From NCBI GenBank assembly GCA_022710245.1, contig JAKLHH010000319.1, forward strand, positions 1-7,853: a stretch of DNA of 7,853 nucleotides. The letters run 5' to 3'. The position numbers and the translations under genes are program-made. Source of the DNA: Myxococcota bacterium. GTDB lineage: Bacteria > Myxococcota > Polyangia > GCA-2747355 > JAKLHH01. Below, piece after piece: positions 4,901 to 7,853 of the stretch (positions within the stretch are counted from its first letter, which is position 1; every line of letters starts with the position of its first letter). The notes beneath the pieces are model-generated. The model made no database searches, was not told where the DNA came from, and was given only the letters and a program-made list of their open reading frames with translations.

Positions 4901-6226
4901 GTGAGCGTCAAGCCGATGTGGCGAGAGGGGCTCTTCATGATGCCCCAGCACCTGCAGGTGCAGGATGCCTACCACGAGCGGCTGCTGGAGAGCCGGGTCA
5001 GCGCGGCGGTGGCCAACTCCTGGGGTGTCTCCGAGCTGGAGGTCGACGCCGAGGAGCTCGCCCGCGGCATCTACTCCCTCAGCCGCTGCGTGGCGGTGAT
5101 GCCCGACGGGCTGGTGGTGGAGACGGTCAAGGGCAAGCCCCTCTCGGCGATGGCCTCGTCCGCGCTCCGGCCGGGCGTGCGCGCGCTCGAGCTCTTCCTG
5201 GCGGTGCCGGCGGCGAGCGCTGGCGGCGGGCCCGCGGCGGCCGAGGCCGGACGGCGCTACGTCGAGGAGGTGCTCACCGTCGCCGACTCGGTGGGCGCCG
5301 CGCAGGACGCCGAGGTCGACGTGCTCAGGCCCAACGCGCGGATCCTCGTCGGCGGCCAGGACCGGCAGAGCTACGTCACCATCAAGATCGGCGAGCTGGT
5401 GGTGGGCGAGTCGGGGCGGCTGCAGCTCTCGGACCGCTACATCCCGCCGCTCCTGCGCGTCAGCGCCTCGCCGATCCTGGTGGCGAACCTCGGGCGGCTG
5501 GTCTCGGCGCTCGGCGCCAAGCAGCGGGACCTGGTCAGCAAGTACGGCCACCGCACCGCCGCGCTGGTGGAGTTCGGCGCCGCCGACATCGCGACCTTCC
5601 TCTACCTGCACACGGTGAACACCTGGCTGCCGGTCTTCATGCACGCGGCGGACAGCAGCGACCTGCACCCGGAGTCGCTCTACCTCTCGCTGGCGTCGCT
5701 GGCCGGGCAGCTCGCCTCCTTCGAGGCGACCTCGGACCCGCTCGACCTGCCGCGCTTCCGCTACACCGACCTCGGCGGCACCTTCGTCCCCCTCTTCGAC
5801 CTCGTCTTCCGCCTGCTCGGCACGGTGGTCTCGGCGCGCTACCAGTCGATCACCCTCGAGCAGACGCAGCCGGGGCTCTTCGTCGGGCGCTCGGTGGACC
5901 CGATGCTCCTGCGCGAGCGCGTGCTCTACCTGATCGCCGGCGGCGACGTCCCCGAGGAGACGCTGCGCGACGACCTCCCGCGCTACATCAAGGTGGGCTC
6001 GATCGACCAGATCGCGAAGGTCGTGCACTCGGCGCTGCCGGGCGTCACCGTGCGGCTCGACCACTCGCCGCCGAACGCGATCCCGGTGCGCGCGCACATG
6101 ATCTACCTCAAGCTCGACAAGCAGGGGCGCTACTGGGACAGCATCCTGCAGTCGGGCAACATCGCCATCTACCAGCCGGTGAAGCCCGATCGGGTCAAGC
6201 TGGACCTGGTGGCGGTGGAGGCCTGA
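4901..6226 (+). CDS. tssK: T6SS baseplate subunit TssK
   Basis: Protein of 441 residues, the usual TssK length. The N-terminus KPMWREGLFMMPQHLQVQD (4-22) is the family signature that docks on the baseplate. The middle is the helical region (for example PLFDLVFRLLGTVVSARYQ). The C-terminal head domain reads LPRYIKVGSIDQIAKVVHSAL, PGVTVRLDHSPPNAIPV and, near the end, SGNIAIYQPVKPDRVKLDLVAVEA in the typical order. TssK joins the TssEFG wedges to the cytoplasmic parts of TssL and TssM. The frame is open to 4859, but GTG 4901 places the conserved Lys-Pro at residues 4-5 and has a Shine-Dalgarno-like GAGGGTG at 4890-4896. The 43-nt gap from tssJ is the largest in the operon and includes a short GC-rich inverted repeat (4866-4871 and 4877-4882). 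Confidence 0.96.
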   Translation: MSVKPMWREGLFMMPQHLQVQDAYHERLLESRVSAAVANSWGVSELEVDAEELARGIYSLSRCVAVMPDGLVVETVKGKPLSAMASSALRPGVRALELFLAVPAASAGGGPAAAEAGRRYVEEVLTVADSVGAAQDAEVDVLRPNARILVGGQDRQSYVTIKIGELVVGESGRLQLSDRYIPPLLRVSASPILVANLGRLVSALGAKQRDLVSKYGHRTAALVEFGAADIATFLYLHTVNTWLPVFMHAADSSDLHPESLYLSLASLAGQLASFEATSDPLDLPRFRYTDLGGTFVPLFDLVFRLLGTVVSARYQSITLEQTQPGLFVGRSVDPMLLRERVLYLIAGGDVPEETLRDDLPRYIKVGSIDQIAKVVHSALPGVTVRLDHSPPNAIPVRAHMIYLKLDKQGRYWDSILQSGNIAIYQPVKPDRVKLDLVAVEA

Positions 6227-6227
6227 G

Positions 6228-7010
6228 GTGAAGCCGACGCGCCGCGACCCGACCTCGTCCACCCGGCCGCGCGGCGAGCGCGACGCGCGCGGCCGCGGCC
6301 GGGAGCGCGAGCGCGAGCGCGAGCAGGGCGGCGAGCGCGACGAGGGCGAGGACGGGGAGGAGATCTCGCTCGCCGAGCTCTCCACCGACTTCTTCCTCCT
6401 CGGCATGCAGATCCGCGGCGGCCAGATCGAGCTCCCCGCCTGCGACGTGCTCCGCCGCCGGGTGCTGCAGCTCTTCGAGTCGATGAAGACCCGCGCCCAC
6501 CGGGGCGGCGCCCTGCCCAACGACGTCGAGGACGTCCGCTACGCGCTGGCCGCCTTCCTCGACGAGGTGATCCAGTACTCGGAGTGGCCGGGCAAGGAGG
6601 AGTGGGCGGCCAAGCCGCTGCAGGCGGTGCTCTTCTCCGAGAGCAAGGCCGGCGCGCGCTTCTTCGACCGCCTCACCGACGTACGCCGCCGCTCGCGCTC
6701 CGCCACCGAGGTCTACTACACCTGCCTCGTCCTCGGCTTCCAGGGGGAGTTCCGCATGGGCTCGCCCCACGAGCTGGAGGACCTGATCGAGGACCTGCGC
6801 CGCGAGCTCACCGCTGGGGCGGCCCGCACCATCTCCGTGCACGGCAAGCGCCCCGAGGCGCTCAGCCTCGGCGGCAGGAGCCTGCCGCTGGTGCCGCTCG
6901 CCGCCGCCTGCCTGCTGATCGGGGTCGGGGTCGCCGTCGCGCTCTACCTGATCCTCTCCAGCTCCACCACCGGCATCGTCGAGATGCTGGGCCAGATCGG
7001 GAGGGGCTAG
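6228..7010 (+). CDS. tssL: T6SS inner-membrane protein TssL (DotU family), short form
   Basis: Protein of 260 residues. Residues 1-45 are a low-complexity Arg/Glu/Asp tail including four Arg-Glu pairs (25-32). The DotU cytoplasmic domain follows: LSTDFFLLGMQIRGG (51-65), YALAAFLDEVIQYSEW (105-120), the E-W/F-F-D-R-L segment (125-149) and EVYYTCLVLGFQGEFR (161-176). One transmembrane helix near the C-terminus (about 221-243) leaves a 17-residue periplasmic tail. There is no OmpA-like peptidoglycan-binding extension, so wall anchoring must come from another protein. TssL forms the inner-membrane complex with TssM and contacts TssK. GTG 6228 lies 1 nt after the tssK stop; GGAGG at 6217-6221, inside tssK, is an excellent ribosome site 6 nt before it, implying coupled translation. 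Confidence 0.94.
   Translation: MKPTRRDPTSSTRPRGERDARGRGREREREREQGGERDEGEDGEEISLAELSTDFFLLGMQIRGGQIELPACDVLRRRVLQLFESMKTRAHRGGALPNDVEDVRYALAAFLDEVIQYSEWPGKEEWAAKPLQAVLFSESKAGARFFDRLTDVRRRSRSATEVYYTCLVLGFQGEFRMGSPHELEDLIEDLRRELTAGAARTISVHGKRPEALSLGGRSLPLVPLAAACLLIGVGVAVALYLILSSSTTGIVEMLGQIGRG
6303..6324 (+). repeat. GAGCGC hexanucleotide repeat encoding Arg-Glu pairs in TssL
   Basis: Three exact GAGCGC units and a partial fourth (GAGC) run without interruption within the tssL N-terminal tail. The repeat is in frame, each unit giving Glu-Arg, so expansion or contraction by one unit would change tail length without a frameshift. Confidence 0.75.
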
Positions 7011-7011
7011 C

Positions 7012-7853
7012 GTGATCTGGCGGCTGCTCATCTTCGAGCTGGTGGCGCTGGCGATCACCGTCGGCATCTGGTTCGGCGCCCCGCTGGTCGGCATCACCAG
7101 CGTCCTCTGGCGCCTCGTGATCATCCTCGCGCTGCTGCTGCCGCCGGTGATCCTCATCGTCGCCATGCGCCTGCGCGAGCGGAAGGCGGCGCGCGGCCTC
7201 GAGGGCGCGATCAAGGAGCAGGGCCGCGCCCACGAGGAGGCCGCCCGCCCGGACCGGCGCGAGGAGATCGAGGCGCTCCGCGAGGCCTTCAACCAGGCCG
7301 TCGTCGCGGTGAAGAAGTCGAAGGTCGGCCGGGGCGGCATCTACACCATGCCCTGGTACATGATCATCGGGCCGCCGGCGGTGGGCAAGAGCACCGCGCT
7401 CCTGCACTCGGGGTTGAAGTTCCCCTTCACGACCGGCGACCGCAAGGCGATCAAGGGCCTCGGCGGCACGCGCAACTGCGACTGGTGGTTCTCCGACCAG
7501 GCGATCCTCCTCGACACCGCCGGGCGCTACGCCTCCGAGGACGAGGACCAGGAGGAGTGGATCTCCTTCCTGCGCATGCTCAAGCGCTACCGCAAGAAGC
7601 GCCCGCTCAACGGCCTCCTCGTCGCCGCCAGCATCTCCGACATCCTGCGCGCCAGCCCCGAAGAGCTGGAGGAGCTCGCCGCGCGCATCCGCTCACGCAT
7701 CGACCAGGTGCTGCAGGAGCTCGACCTGGTCCTGCCCGTCTACATCCTGATCACCAAGTGCGACCTGCTGCCGGGCTTCATCCAGTTCTTTGGCGACCTG
7801 ACCAAGAGCTCGCGCTCGCAGGTCTTCGGCTTCACGGTGCCGCTCACCGAGGC
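7012..7853 (+). CDS. tssM: T6SS inner-membrane protein TssM (IcmF family), N-terminal part
   Basis: The first 280 codons are present; the gene runs off the right edge (full TssM is usually over 1,100 residues). Two transmembrane helices (about 3-25 and 32-52) precede a cytoplasmic NTPase-like domain. Walker A is GPPAVGKST (120-128, K126), the G3-type motif is LLDTAGRY (D168 to G171), and TKCD (248-251) gives base specificity. All are intact, so this TssM could bind nucleotide; some TssMs lack a functional Walker A. MPWYMIIGPP and WWFSDQAILLDTAGRY are characteristic of IcmF. TssM spans the inner membrane, and its large periplasmic part, outside the window, contacts TssJ. GTG 7012 lies 1 nt after the tssL stop, with GGAGGGG just upstream at a good distance. 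Confidence 0.96.
   Translation, partial: MIWRLLIFELVALAITVGIWFGAPLVGITSVLWRLVIILALLLPPVILIVAMRLRERKAARGLEGAIKEQGRAHEEAARPDRREEIEALREAFNQAVVAVKKSKVGRGGIYTMPWYMIIGPPAVGKSTALLHSGLKFPFTTGDRKAIKGLGGTRNCDWWFSDQAILLDTAGRYASEDEDQEEWISFLRMLKRYRKKRPLNGLLVAASISDILRASPEELEELAARIRSRIDQVLQELDLVLPVYILITKCDLLPGFIQFFGDLTKSSRSQVFGFTVPLTE

Noticed and set aside
4823..6520. 565-codon minus-strand open frame antisense to tssK and tssL
   Set aside because: Low-complexity shadow; the sense strand encodes clear TssK and TssL.
6195..7340. 381-codon minus-strand open frame antisense to tssL and tssM
   Set aside because: Same reason: the sense-strand genes are unmistakable and the antisense product is compositionally biased.

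Overview
The window is part of a type VI secretion system (T6SS) locus. The DNA is very GC-rich with strongly GC-ending codons. The proteins include a VWA/FHA membrane protein with long disordered linkers. Both facts suggest a myxobacterium-like or other deltaproteobacterial-grade organism. That placement is inference from style and gene content; there is no rRNA or other taxonomic marker here.

Layout. On the minus strand, positions 1-1158 hold two regulatory genes read leftward: a T6SS FHA-domain protein (tagH/fha type), then, overlapping it by ATGA, the start of a PP2C-type protein phosphatase (pppA type) cut by the window edge. Positions 1159-1537 are a divergent intergenic region that is visibly less GC-biased and full of signals. 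These are a GATCAAC/GTTGATC dyad with a third half-site and a 22-bp near-repeat, a candidate sigma-70-type promoter for the leftward genes, a close match to a sigma-54 -24/-12 promoter for the rightward genes, and a nested inverted repeat in the predicted leader RNA. On the plus strand, from 1538 to the end, is one tightly packed operon: an unnamed signal peptide-VWA-TM-disordered linker-FHA-FHA protein, then tssJ, tssK, tssL and the first 280 codons of tssM. The first junction overlaps by 4 nt, two have 1-nt gaps and one has 43 nt. Every rightward gene starts with GTG.

How the genes work together. TssJ (outer-membrane lipoprotein), TssL and TssM (inner membrane) form the T6SS membrane complex. 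TssK connects the cytoplasmic baseplate to it. TagH and the PP2C phosphatase belong to the threonine-phosphorylation switch that controls assembly in other bacteria; the matching kinase (PpkA) is not in the window. The VWA-TM-FHA protein leads the operon and is predicted to place a VWA domain in the periplasm and two divergent FHA domains in the cytoplasm. It is the least ordinary gene here and the best candidate for an undescribed signal-transducing or scaffolding part of this T6SS. No mobile element, CRISPR array, tRNA or rRNA was seen.
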